The notes under the pieces were generated by a model. The model searched no databases. It had not been told where the DNA came from and saw nothing but the letters and a program-made list of their open reading frames with translations. From NCBI GenBank assembly GCA_934229395.1, contig CAKQDL010000021.1, positions 1 to 29,362 of the forward strand: 29,362 nucleotides of DNA, in the 5' to 3' direction. Of this stretch, positions 14,890 through 22,506 are shown in pieces. The position numbers and the translations under genes are program-made. Positions within the stretch are counted from its first letter, which is position 1. The number at the start of each line of letters is the position of its first letter. This DNA is from an uncultured Peptococcaceae bacterium (GTDB taxonomy: Bacteria; Bacillota; Peptococcia; Peptococcales; Peptococcaceae).

Positions 14890-14908
14890 CGCGCTCACCG
14901 ATGGCAAT

Positions 14909-14943
14909 AAAAAAAACGCACTCACGTTTTTTCGGCGAGTGCG
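14909..14943 (-). terminator. Intrinsic terminator of the tRNA-like RNA unit
   Basis: Minus-strand stem CGCACTCGC/GTGAGTGCG (9 pairs with one G:U) with an A-rich loop and a tail of eight U. Confidence 0.88.
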
Positions 14944-14952
14944 TCGACGTTA

Positions 14953-15022
14953 GGAAGCTCACGGGATTCGAACCCGCAACTCAGGTGCCACAACCTGTAT
15001 GATGCCGTTTCAACATTATTCC
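14953..15022 (-). pseudogene. Degenerate tRNA-His-like RNA (GTG), transcribed as a separate unit
   Basis: The minus strand has a convincing tRNA 3' half: an anticodon-loop sequence TTGTGGC (GTG, His), T-arm GCGGGTTCGAATCCCGT, and a GAGCTTC strand ending in C, the discriminator base usual for tRNA-His. The 5' half does not match. GGAATAAT pairs only over GGAA with the 3' strand, and no AGCTCAG-type D-arm exists. The anticodon stem CAGGT/ACCTG leaves a 6-base loop. Total span is 70 bases and CCA is not encoded. A strong promoter (15038..15066) and terminator (14909..14943) bracket it, so a ~120-base RNA is probably made. It could be a dead tRNA-His, an integration scar, an unorthodox tRNA or a tRNA-derived small RNA. 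A gene caller may list it as tRNA-His. Confidence 0.55.
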
Positions 15023-15037
15023 TTTCGACTTAAGCAC

Positions 15038-15066
15038 ATTATACCAAGGTAAAGTCTTTTTGTAAA
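15038..15066 (-). promoter_or_regulatory. Strong promoter of the tRNA-like RNA
   Basis: Minus strand TTTACA (15061-15066), 17-base spacer, TATAAT (15038-15043). Transcription would start near 15031, about nine bases before the tRNA-like segment. Bases 15067-15238 between here and the MFS gene are AT-rich and show no gene. Confidence 0.82.
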
Positions 15067-15238
15067 GTCAATTATAGACAATTGCGGTTTGCCTTTGCTT
15101 ATGATTATATTAGCCATGTCCATCAAAAGCCCTACAATAGGCTCCTATATTTTCCGGCTTTCTACAGGAACAAGAAAGTTTTTTCTATTTGTATATTTTA
15201 TAAAGACCGAACCCTTTTCTTTACCGAATTAGTCAGCT

Positions 15239-16444
15239 CTAATTTTGACGTTTCGCCAAAACCAACGGCGCTGTTTCTTTTAAGAAGAAGGCACCCACAA
15301 GCTCAATCACTGGCAAAATCATGAGCAAATACATCACCATGGTGAGGCCCAAAATATTAGAAAGGGCACCTACGAGCACAGGCGCAACCACGCCACCCAT
15401 AAATTCGCCAGCTGCCGGCGAAAAAGAGGTCGCCGTTGCCACAAGCTGCGGCGGTACCGATTCGCTCGGCACCACGCTGTTTAAAATAGCCATTCCTCCC
15501 GACACAAAAAGAGAGGCGCAAGCAATCGCCAAGGTCATCATAAAGGCTGGAAGTGGCACAAAAATAAAGGCCATATAGCAGAGTCCACCAATGATGGTTG
15601 CACCAATGGCTGTTGTTTTGCGGCCAATATAGTCCGACACAATCGGCGCACAAAATTCTCCAATAAAGCCACCAATACCAAAGCCTGCAAAAATCGCCCC
15701 AGCCTCCACGGCGCTTAGGCTCTTTGCTTCCATCAAATAGAGGATGGTAAACGCTGCCACTGCAAAATACCACATCATTCCAGCGCAAGCCAAAGCTGTA
15801 CTTAGGATGACATTTTTGTAAGCAAAAAGCTCCTTAAAGCTGTGCTTTTCACCGCTCTCCTCTCGGTAGCCACGTGGAATTTTGTGGCCAAGGACAAAAA
15901 TAAGTGCAGCCGTCAGCATAACAAGGGCTGCCATAATAAGAAAGGATCCACGCCAGCCCGCCTCGCTTGCACCAATGCGCGTAAACACCAAGGATCCCAA
16001 GGCAGAGCCTACCAAGCTAAAGCTCGACATGGCCACGCCAAAAAAGAGTCCGCGTTTTCTAGGGTCGCTCTGCTCAGCCAAAAAGGACAAACTTGGTGAA
16101 CACATCGAGCCACAGCCAAAGCCCACAATGGTCACAAGCACGTAAAGCATCACCACGTTTTGCGCCATTGCCATGGCTCCTAAAGCCAAGGCGCCAACAA
16201 AAAGGCCTGGCACCATCACCTTCACCTGACCAATTTCATCGGCCTTTCTGCCACAAACAATAATAGATGTGGTCCAACAGAGGGCCAAGGTTGCCGTTAA
16301 GTACCCATTATGCTGGGTAGAGAGGCCAAATTCTGCCGATAAATATGGAAACAGGAAGGACACACAGTTGTGCGCCAATCCACCAAAACTCCACGCGAGC
16401 ACCATCAAAAAGAGCGCGCGCCATTGGTAACCAAATGTTTTCAT
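15239..16444 (-). CDS. Major facilitator superfamily transporter
   Basis: 401 residues with 12 hydrophobic segments, the standard MFS size. Loop 2-3 carries the MFS motif in the form GRKADEIGQVKVMVPGLF, and the mirrored loop in the second half reads SDYIGRKTTAIGATIIGG. The segment GFGCGSMCSPSLSFLAEQSDPRKRGLFFG is typical of the sugar/organic-acid exporter-importer type. I chose ATG 16444 with GAAGGGGTG upstream; an upstream ATG at 16516 would run through a terminator. It follows the arylsulfotransferase-like gene in the same direction and may be transcribed by read-through past 16468..16502. Its substrate is unknown; context suggests the product or substrate of that enzyme. Confidence 0.87.
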   Translation of the reverse strand: MKTFGYQWRALFLMVLAWSFGGLAHNCVSFLFPYLSAEFGLSTQHNGYLTATLALCWTTSIIVCGRKADEIGQVKVMVPGLFVGALALGAMAMAQNVVMLYVLVTIVGFGCGSMCSPSLSFLAEQSDPRKRGLFFGVAMSSFSLVGSALGSLVFTRIGASEAGWRGSFLIMAALVMLTAALIFVLGHKIPRGYREESGEKHSFKELFAYKNVILSTALACAGMMWYFAVAAFTILYLMEAKSLSAVEAGAIFAGFGIGGFIGEFCAPIVSDYIGRKTTAIGATIIGGLCYMAFIFVPLPAFMMTLAIACASLFVSGGMAILNSVVPSESVPPQLVATATSFSPAAGEFMGGVVAPVLVGALSNILGLTMVMYLLMILPVIELVGAFFLKETAPLVLAKRQN

Positions 16445-16467
16445 TTTTTCACCCCTTCGTTTTATAT

Positions 16468-16502
16468 ACAAAAATGGAACAAAGGATAGGCTCCCTTGTT
16501 CC
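16468..16502 (-). terminator. Terminator between the arylsulfotransferase-like and MFS genes
   Basis: Minus-strand GGAACAA/TTGTTCC arms extended by two G:C pairs across a bulge, then ATTTTTG. The short U-run suggests partial read-through into the MFS gene. Confidence 0.65.
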
Positions 16503-16516
16503 ACGTTGTCTTTCAA

Positions 16517-17986
16517 TTAAAAAGCCAAATCGTTTTCGTCTTCTTCCTCTTCCTCTGCTGCTACACAGAAGTTGTCGGCTTCGGCCATGGTGTATTCCCA
16601 GGTGCCTTCAATGTCTGTGCCTACAGCTGTACCGCAAGGCTCTGCACCAGGGAGGCGGAATTCCTTGTTGTCGATTGGTGCAATGGCAACCTCTGTTGGT
16701 GCCTCTACTTGTGGCACGTAATCGTATGGATAACGGTAGGCGCGATACACCTCGTTGAGACCAGGATAAGCGCTGTAGCAATATGGGCTCACATATTCCC
16801 ATACCAATTCGCACGCGCGGGTCACTTCCAAAATACGGCCATCCATACCAACGGTAATCATGGTGTTGCCATTAGGAAGGCGTTGCGCGCCACTAATGAG
16901 TGGGCTGTAAAGATGGTTGGAGCTAAATGGCACCACAAGCCCAGCTTCCTTTGGAGAATATTGCCATACAATTTGCAAGGTTACAGGGTTAATTTCAAGC
17001 ACGCGTGAGTAATCGCGGCGCGCCACCTTGAGCCCTACCTTAGAATTGATGTCTGGAGAGCCATAGCCAGCCCAGCCACCATTGTCAAAAATAAGAATGT
17101 TGCCAGCGCCTGGAAGGCCTTGCGGAATCATATGTGAAAGGTGAGGGCCGATGATATTACCAATGCGGCGCAATTCCTTGGTGGATGAAAAGTCAGGACC
17201 AAGCTTCCAAACAAATTCACCTGTTTCCTTGCTAATAATGGCCAAGAAGTTTGCTTCGCGGCTATCAAAAATGATATTTTTAGGGTTGAAACGTTCGTCG
17301 CCCTTGTCGTACCATTTGTTAGGACCAAGCTCGCTCATGCAGTTGATGTGGAGCCAGTCGCCCATGCCACCGCCACACTTGTGCATATTAGGATCGCGTG
17401 CGAGAACGTTCTTTTGGATTTCATCAAAGCCGATTTCCTTAAAGTGCTCGTTTGCGTGCCATTGCCAAAGGATGTTGCCTTCCCAGTCAATTTCTAAAAA
17501 CACATCATCGCAGAGGTTTTTATCACTGATTTGTGGGTTCACAATGTTTTCGTGGCAGAGAATCAAAGAATTACCACTTTCGGTCTTGCATTCCATCTCT
17601 GGCACATAATAGCCAACAGGGTTGCCCTCTCTTTGATAATCGTGGTGCTGACGCGCCATCCATTGTGGTGTTTCGCCTGGGTCTTCGATAAATTCATGCT
17701 TGTCAAACTTCCACACAACCTTGCCGTCCCAGTCAACCTGAACCACATCGCTCATGTCCTGATAACCGTATTTGTCGGAGCGTTCGCCCAAAGAGCCCAT
17801 GACAAAGCCGCCCTTTAGGAGCTTATTTGGAAAGCCTCTGAGCTTGTTCCACACCTTGACCTCGCCGCCGTTCATGTTGACAAGCACAGCACCTAGGTCT
17901 GGCGCATTAAAAAGTGTATAACCATTGTAGCATTTTTCTGGATTGTAAATAGTTACCCCTGTAGGGAATTTGGATGGACTACCCAT
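16517..17986 (-). CDS. Arylsulfotransferase-family (ASST) beta-propeller protein, no signal peptide
   Basis: 489 residues with repeating propeller-blade strands of the type VQVDWDGKVVWKFD, LEIDWEGNILWQWH and LAIISKETGEFVWKLG. These are the hallmark of ASST/Arylsulfotrans_2 proteins, which move sulfate from aryl sulfates to phenols without PAPS. Conserved His-rich segments are visible: WMARQHHDYQREGNPVGYY (109-127) and GGMGDWLHINCMSELGPNKW. The classical periplasmic enzymes have a signal peptide; here the start (MGSPSKFPTG, AAGGAG nine bases upstream) shows none, so it should be cytoplasmic. The C-terminus is strongly acidic (EEEEEDEND). It lies 33 bases behind the DASS transporter gene, clearly the same operon. 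The donor and acceptor are unknown, and catalysis has not been shown for this subtype as far as I can state. Confidence 0.85.
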   Translation of the reverse strand: MGSPSKFPTGVTIYNPEKCYNGYTLFNAPDLGAVLVNMNGGEVKVWNKLRGFPNKLLKGGFVMGSLGERSDKYGYQDMSDVVQVDWDGKVVWKFDKHEFIEDPGETPQWMARQHHDYQREGNPVGYYVPEMECKTESGNSLILCHENIVNPQISDKNLCDDVFLEIDWEGNILWQWHANEHFKEIGFDEIQKNVLARDPNMHKCGGGMGDWLHINCMSELGPNKWYDKGDERFNPKNIIFDSREANFLAIISKETGEFVWKLGPDFSSTKELRRIGNIIGPHLSHMIPQGLPGAGNILIFDNGGWAGYGSPDINSKVGLKVARRDYSRVLEINPVTLQIVWQYSPKEAGLVVPFSSNHLYSPLISGAQRLPNGNTMITVGMDGRILEVTRACELVWEYVSPYCYSAYPGLNEVYRAYRYPYDYVPQVEAPTEVAIAPIDNKEFRLPGAEPCGTAVGTDIEGTWEYTMAEADNFCVAAEEEEEDENDLAF

Positions 17987-18019
17987 TGATTGTATCTCCT
18001 TTCAAAATAAACGCATCTA

Positions 18020-19429
18020 TTACATAAGCCCCAAAATGAACCAGTATGGAATGCACAAGAGCCCCACCATGAGGAAAGCACCCACAAAGCGCATACACAA
18101 TACCTTTACTGTGGTTTTGTATTCCATAAGACCAAAGCTGTAGCAAACCAAAAGAATAGCATATTCGTAAGGGAAAGCGTAAACGTCGGTTGCAATATTA
18201 AGCGCATACATCACTGGCTGTGGATTGAAGCCAAAGGACAAGGCAAGTTGCGCAAACATTTCAGAGAGGCTGAAAATAATAGCGAGTGGTGTGAGAATAA
18301 AGTTGGCAAGAGCACCAATAGTGAAGGTACCAAAGACCATAGCAATTGGAGATGTGCCAAGCACTGGGCCCACAAGGTTGGCCACCATTTGCACAACACC
18401 AACGCTGCCACCAACAGTACCAATGGCCATAGCGCCAGCCATCATAAATAGAATGTTAAAATCTGCTGTATCGGTAAAATCTTCTCGTGTCACAATGCCA
18501 ATTTGTGGCACAAACAAAAGAGGAATGAAGCAAGCTGCCAAAAGGAAGGCATCAAGGCCAAACATTGGAGCAATGATATAGTCCAAAACGAGGAGCACCA
18601 TGGCCACGAGCACACAAATTTCGCGACGAGTGATTTTTCCGAGCTTGTTGCGGCAAGCTTCAAGCTCTTCACGCGCATCGAAGCAACGACCATCACCAAG
18701 ACGAATGCCCTTTAAGATACAGAACACACCCAAAAGGGTCCAAGCAAGGCCAGGTACAAGGTTGTGCAAAAGCCAGGTAAAATAATCCATTTGATACTGT
18801 GGCATATCCGTTACCACATTGCGGTACACGCTCATGAGCTGAATGCCATTGCCACCTGTCATGGTAAGAATGGATGGGCCACTCATGCCAAAGAAAGCTG
18901 CCAAACCAAGAGCCGTGGCTTCCTTGCTCTTAAAGGGAATTTCCAACGCGCGGCAAATACCAACAGCAATGGTGGTAAAAATAACTGCTCTTGCAAAAGA
19001 GTCTGTAATAATGAAAGATAACACAAGGCCGCCCAGGGAAAAGCCCCACACAAGGCCCTTGAGGTCACAGTCCATTTTAAGCAAAATACTGTAAGCCATG
19101 CGCTTGGCAACGTTGCTCTTATCGGCTGCCACACCAAGGAGAATCATGGCTGCAGACCCCCATACAACAGTGTTGGAATAAGAAGCGAACGCTGTTGTTG
19201 TATCGGCTGTGCCCAAAATCACATACAAGCATGGAATCGCAAGCCCCGTAGCCTCTACAGGAATGATGGTGGTCATCCATGAAAGCACACCCCACATGGT
19301 GACGGCCAAGAAGCTTTGTACGCCATAATCCATATTCAGTGGTAAAAAGTAAAACACAATTGGTAGGCCAAAAACCAGCAACCATTTTGCCATTAGGCCT
19401 GCATCTAAACCCTTTGTTTTTTGCGTCAT
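18020..19429 (-). CDS. DASS/SLC13-family anion transporter
   Basis: 469 residues, 11-13 hydrophobic segments. Family pattern: IIPVEATGLAIPCLYV near the N-terminus (55-70), a TDSFARAVIF segment corresponding to the SNT-type re-entrant region, and TADFNILFMMAGAMAIGTVGGSVG in the second half. DASS members import di- and tricarboxylates, sulfate or other organic anions with Na+ or by exchange. Next to an ASST-like gene, an organosulfate or aromatic anion is a reasonable guess, but only a guess. The ATG start has GGGAGG upstream at suitable distance. First gene of the operon; promoter at 19496..19523, divergent from the Crp/Fnr-family gene. Confidence 0.85.
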   Translation of the reverse strand: MTQKTKGLDAGLMAKWLLVFGLPIVFYFLPLNMDYGVQSFLAVTMWGVLSWMTTIIPVEATGLAIPCLYVILGTADTTTAFASYSNTVVWGSAAMILLGVAADKSNVAKRMAYSILLKMDCDLKGLVWGFSLGGLVLSFIITDSFARAVIFTTIAVGICRALEIPFKSKEATALGLAAFFGMSGPSILTMTGGNGIQLMSVYRNVVTDMPQYQMDYFTWLLHNLVPGLAWTLLGVFCILKGIRLGDGRCFDAREELEACRNKLGKITRREICVLVAMVLLVLDYIIAPMFGLDAFLLAACFIPLLFVPQIGIVTREDFTDTADFNILFMMAGAMAIGTVGGSVGVVQMVANLVGPVLGTSPIAMVFGTFTIGALANFILTPLAIIFSLSEMFAQLALSFGFNPQPVMYALNIATDVYAFPYEYAILLVCYSFGLMEYKTTVKVLCMRFVGAFLMVGLLCIPYWFILGLM

Positions 19430-19495
19430 TGCAAAAATCTCCCTCCCAGCTGCCGTTTTGTAGCGGTCAGCTCTTTTTAGTGATTGTCGCTGGTT

Positions 19496-19523
19496 ATGAT
19501 ATGTTATAAGTCCCTTGCGACAA
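19496..19523 (-). promoter_or_regulatory. Promoter of the DASS-ASST operon
   Basis: Minus strand TTGTCG (19518-19523), 16-base spacer, TATCAT (19496-19501). The transcription start would be near 19489. The palindrome at 19557..19570 is then centred about 74 bases upstream, where a Crp-type activator could work. Confidence 0.5.
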
Positions 19524-19556
19524 GATTATTCTATCCATAAGCCATATTTATTTATA

Positions 19557-19570
19557 GTAGTGGCCACTAC
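19557..19570. promoter_or_regulatory. Perfect 14-bp palindrome, candidate Crp/Fnr-family operator
   Basis: GTAGTGGCCACTAC is perfectly self-complementary. It lies between the divergent DASS operon and regulator gene and overlaps the -35 position of the regulator's own promoter. It matches neither the CRP (TGTGA-N6-TCACA) nor the FNR (TTGAT-N4-ATCAA) consensus, so a distinct specificity is expected. Confidence 0.65.
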
Positions 19571-19594
19571 ATTTTTCTAGAAATTTGCTATAAT
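19566..19594 (+). promoter_or_regulatory. Promoter of the Crp/Fnr-family regulator gene
   Basis: TATAAT (19589-19594) with a weak -35 ACTACA (19566-19571) at 17 bases. The -35 overlaps the palindrome, consistent with autorepression or activator dependence. Confidence 0.6.
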
Positions 19595-19625
19595 AAAAAA
19601 AGATATCACGAAAGGAGCGCTCATC

Positions 19626-20336
19626 ATGTCCGCATTGAACGAAGATATATTGAAGTATCTCTCTGTATCTCCCTTTCATCTGCCCCAGCTTTTCCAAACA
19701 GATCACAGCGCTTTTATGCCTCTCTTTGAGCAAGAAGGCACCCTGCTCAACCTCAAAAAGAAAGACGTCATTGTCTCTCTCAACACCCAAACCGATACCG
19801 TTTATATTTTAAAAGACGGCCTCATTCTAGAGAGCACCACCAACCCCAATGGTCTAGAAAAAAGCACGCTCTTTTTCCCTGCCTATCCCATTGCCTTTCT
19901 AAGCTCCATCCACCACCTGCCGACGGTCTATTCGGTGCGCGCCTTTACCGATGCGCAGGTCATTGCCATTCCCTACACCAACTACCTCAAGCTGATGCAG
20001 CAAAACCTCGCTCTCATCGATGTGTCGCTGCGCTTTATAAGCTTTGACTCACGCAACGCCAACACCCTTGTGCTGCAAAACTACTCCTGCTCCACCCTTG
20101 AAAAAATTTACCAAACCATCTATTGCTACCACCTAGCCTGCCAATACTTTGCTCCGCTCAAAGCTGTCACCCTCACACAATCGCTCCTAGCTACCCTTTC
20201 GGGCGTGCACCGTACCTCTGTAGCCCACGCCATCAAGCAGCTCAAAGAAGAGGGCATTATCAAGCTTGAAAAAAAGAACCTCACAGTGCTCGCGCCCGAG
20301 ACCTTGCTCACCATGGCCTTTAGCAATTTGCTCTAG
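19626..20336 (+). CDS. Crp/Fnr-family transcriptional regulator
   Basis: 236 residues. Residues ~35-125 form the cNMP-binding-like beta barrel (VIVSLNTQTDTVYILKDGLI, then VYSVRAFTDAQVIAIPYTNY). A long dimerisation helix follows, then a winged helix at ~180-222 with the helix-turn-helix LTQSLLATLSGVHRTSVAHAI (183-203, written here as two halves LTQSLLATLSG and VHRTSVAHAI). The cAMP phosphate-binding RxS signature and FNR-type cysteine cluster are absent, so the effector is some other small molecule. In the family CprK senses chlorophenols, which makes an aromatic ligand conceivable here. AAAGGAG precedes the ATG. Divergent from the DASS-ASST operon, which it probably controls. Confidence 0.85.
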   Translation: MSALNEDILKYLSVSPFHLPQLFQTDHSAFMPLFEQEGTLLNLKKKDVIVSLNTQTDTVYILKDGLILESTTNPNGLEKSTLFFPAYPIAFLSSIHHLPTVYSVRAFTDAQVIAIPYTNYLKLMQQNLALIDVSLRFISFDSRNANTLVLQNYSCSTLEKIYQTIYCYHLACQYFAPLKAVTLTQSLLATLSGVHRTSVAHAIKQLKEEGIIKLEKKNLTVLAPETLLTMAFSNLL

Positions 20337-20374
20337 CCCCGCCACCCCTTGCAAACGGCTGTGGCATTCGCTAA

Positions 20375-20380
20375 TATAAT
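20375..20380 (+). promoter_or_regulatory. Probable -10 element of the GGDEF gene
   Basis: TATAAT about 38 bases before the start; no -35 at standard spacing is convincing. The short gap after the regulator gene shows no clear terminator. Confidence 0.4.
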
Positions 20381-20417
20381 ACATAATTGTGGTTAAATAT
20401 TTGAAGGCAGGTGAATC

Positions 20418-21059
20418 ATGACAGGCTATTACACAACAATTATTTTTCTTAGCATCTTCGCCATACTCACCATGATTGCCTGTGTGCTCTCCAGCAACGA
20501 CCTTGCCAAAAATAAACGCATCCTATTTCTGGCGCTTTTCATCAACAGCGATTACCGCGTCATTTATCTTTCTCTTGCTATGACAGCCATTTTTCTCTTT
20601 GTCTTTTATAGCGAAATGGTCCAGCAGCTCGATGGCCTTACAGGTCTTATGAACCGCCACGCCTACGAGATTTGCCTCTCTCAGCAGGAGGATGCATGTG
20701 CAATCATTTATTTTGATGTGGATAAATTTAAAGACATCAACGACACCTATAGCCACACCTTTGGCGATGGGTGCCTGCGCACCATAGGCCACCAGCTCTA
20801 ACAAAGCTACCAAGCCAATGACAAATGCTTTCGCATAGGCGAAGATGAGTTTTGTGTGGTTTTAACCAAAAACCTTGATCTCATAGGGACGCTCAACGCA
20901 GGTATTCTTCAGCAAATGGCCAATTTGCGCCAAGAGGAGCCACGACTCCCACACATCTCCCTCGGCTATGCCATCTACGACCCAAAAACCAACAACGCTC
21001 AAGATGCCATCAACGAAGCCGATGCCAATATGTATGCCTACAAGCAAGTCCATAGATAA
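20418..21059 (+). pseudogene. GGDEF-domain diguanylate cyclase, broken
   Basis: The reading frame starts at ATG 20418 (GGCAGGTG upstream) with two membrane segments, then a GGDEF domain: DGLTGLMNRHAYE, YFDVDKFKDINDTYSHTFGDG. A TAA at 20799-20801 interrupts it after IGHQL. The same frame then continues without shift for 86 codons with RIGEDEF (the GGDEF motif as GEDEF), ISLGYAIYDP and INEADANMYAYK, the normal end of the domain. So a single nonsense codon splits an otherwise complete domain. The membrane part is much shorter than in usual relatives (abrupt junction FINSDYRVIYLSLAM), which suggests an internal deletion as well. Loss of cyclic-di-GMP synthesis by this protein is inferred. Confidence 0.85.
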
Positions 21060-21067
21060 TATAAAGA

Positions 21068-21108
21068 AGCCATCGCTCCGCTTACTAGGAACGATGGCTT
21101 TTTTTTTG
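21068..21108 (+). terminator. Intrinsic terminator after the GGDEF pseudogene
   Basis: AGCCATCG/CGATGGCT stem with a 16-base loop and nine T. Bases 21109-21279 hold no gene that I can see. Confidence 0.85.
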
Positions 21109-21279
21109 ATGTCACGCCCATAAAGCTGCGTTCACTCCACAATCCCACCGACTGCACGTTGTTGTAATTAATAATCCTCGTATCAAACAAACCCATACAT
21201 TCACCCCACTTTTTTGCATACCTTCATGATAGCATCGCCACTTGTCAATAAATAGCGTAAGTTAAACACGCTCTTTTGC

Positions 21280-21308
21280 TTGTATCTCACAGCCAAATTG
21301 GGTATAAT
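21280..21308 (+). promoter_or_regulatory. Promoter of ychF
   Basis: TTGTAT (21280-21285), 17-base spacer, TATAAT (21303-21308), about 50 bases before the start codon. Confidence 0.8.
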
Positions 21309-21358
21309 AGAAAAATATGTCATGCTTGAATATCATTTCCGAAAGGACGAGGAATTAA

Positions 21359-22450
21359 ATGAAATTAGGTATTGTTGGTCTTCCAAATGTTGGTAAGAGT
21401 ACACTTTTTAATAGTATTACAAAGGCTGGGGCCGAAAGTGCAAACTATCCTTTCTGCACCATCGACCCTAACGTTGGGGTAGTATCTGTGCCAGACGCGC
21501 GCTTGCAGGTTCTTAGCGATATGACCCACAGCCAACGCATTTTGCCAGCTGCTATTGAATTTGTTGATATTGCTGGTCTTGTAAAGGGTGCCTCCAAGGG
21601 CGAAGGCTTGGGCAACCAGTTTCTTTCTAACATTCGCGAATGCGATGCCATTGTACACGTGGTACGCTGCTTTGAAGATACCAACGTCATCCACGTAGAC
21701 GGTTCCATCGACCCAATCCGCGACATTGAAACCATCAACCTTGAGCTTATTTTCTCCGATATGGAAATGGTGGAACGCCGCCAACAAAAAACCGCCAAGG
21801 GCACCAAGATTAACGACAAAAAGCTCATCCACGAGGATGCTATGCTCAAGCGCCTCTATGCCCATCTCGAAGGCGGCCAATCTGCACGCACCTTTGAATG
21901 CAAGGACGAAGAAGAAGAGCTCTACTTCAACCAAATGGCCCTTCTTACCTCCAAGCCAATCCTCTATGCAGCCAACGTCAGCGAAGACGACGCTGCAGAA
22001 GGCAATGAATACGTAGAAAAAGTACGCGCCTTTGCTGCCGAAGAAGGCTCCGAAGTCTTCATCATCTGCGCCCAAATAGAAAACGAAATTGCTCAGCTTG
22101 AACCTGAAGAAGCCAAGGAATTTTTGGATTCCCTAGGCCTCACCGAAAGCGGCCTTGACCGTTTGGTAGCCGCCTCCTACAAGCTTTTGGGCCTCATCAG
22201 CTTCATCACCACCGGCGAAAAAGAAACCCGCGCTTGGACCATCACCAAGGGCACCAAGGCACCTCAAGCCGCCGGCAAAATCCACTCCGACTTTGAACGT
22301 GGCTTCATCCGCGCCGAAGTTGTCAGCTACGACGACTTCGTCACCTACTCCGGCTACACCGCAGCCCGCGAAGCCGGCAAGGTTCGCCTAGAAGGCAAAG
22401 AATACGTCGTAAAAGACGGCGACATCATCGAATTTTTGTTTAACGTATAA
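21359..22450 (+). CDS. ychF: Redox-regulated ATPase YchF (OLA1 family)
   Basis: 363 residues, full length. P-loop GLPNVGKST (7-15), G3 DIAGLVKGASKGEGLGNQFL (70-89), and the YchF-specific NVSE (206-209) in place of NKxD, which shifts preference from GTP to ATP. A coiled-coil insert (~125-195) and a C-terminal TGS domain (from ~280, ending VVKDGDIIEFLFNV) complete the family architecture. It associates with ribosomes and modulates translation initiation and oxidative-stress responses. GACGAGG precedes the ATG. Monocistronic between promoter 21280..21308 and terminator 22458..22506. Confidence 0.96.
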   Translation: MKLGIVGLPNVGKSTLFNSITKAGAESANYPFCTIDPNVGVVSVPDARLQVLSDMTHSQRILPAAIEFVDIAGLVKGASKGEGLGNQFLSNIRECDAIVHVVRCFEDTNVIHVDGSIDPIRDIETINLELIFSDMEMVERRQQKTAKGTKINDKKLIHEDAMLKRLYAHLEGGQSARTFECKDEEEELYFNQMALLTSKPILYAANVSEDDAAEGNEYVEKVRAFAAEEGSEVFIICAQIENEIAQLEPEEAKEFLDSLGLTESGLDRLVAASYKLLGLISFITTGEKETRAWTITKGTKAPQAAGKIHSDFERGFIRAEVVSYDDFVTYSGYTAAREAGKVRLEGKEYVVKDGDIIEFLFNV

Positions 22451-22457
22451 TAGAAAG

Positions 22458-22506
22458 AACGACCATGCAAGAGCAGCCATGATGCTCCTGTATGGTCGTT
22501 TTCTTA
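22458..22506 (+). terminator. Intrinsic terminator of ychF
   Basis: AACGACCAT/ATGGTCGTT outer arms with an inner GAGCA/TGCTC stem, followed by TTTTCTT. Confidence 0.85.

Noticed and set aside
14909..15031. T-box leader or tmRNA for the tRNA-like unit
   Set aside because: No downstream amino-acid gene is joined without a terminator, no T-box core sequence and no tmRNA tag-reading frame or CCA end are visible.
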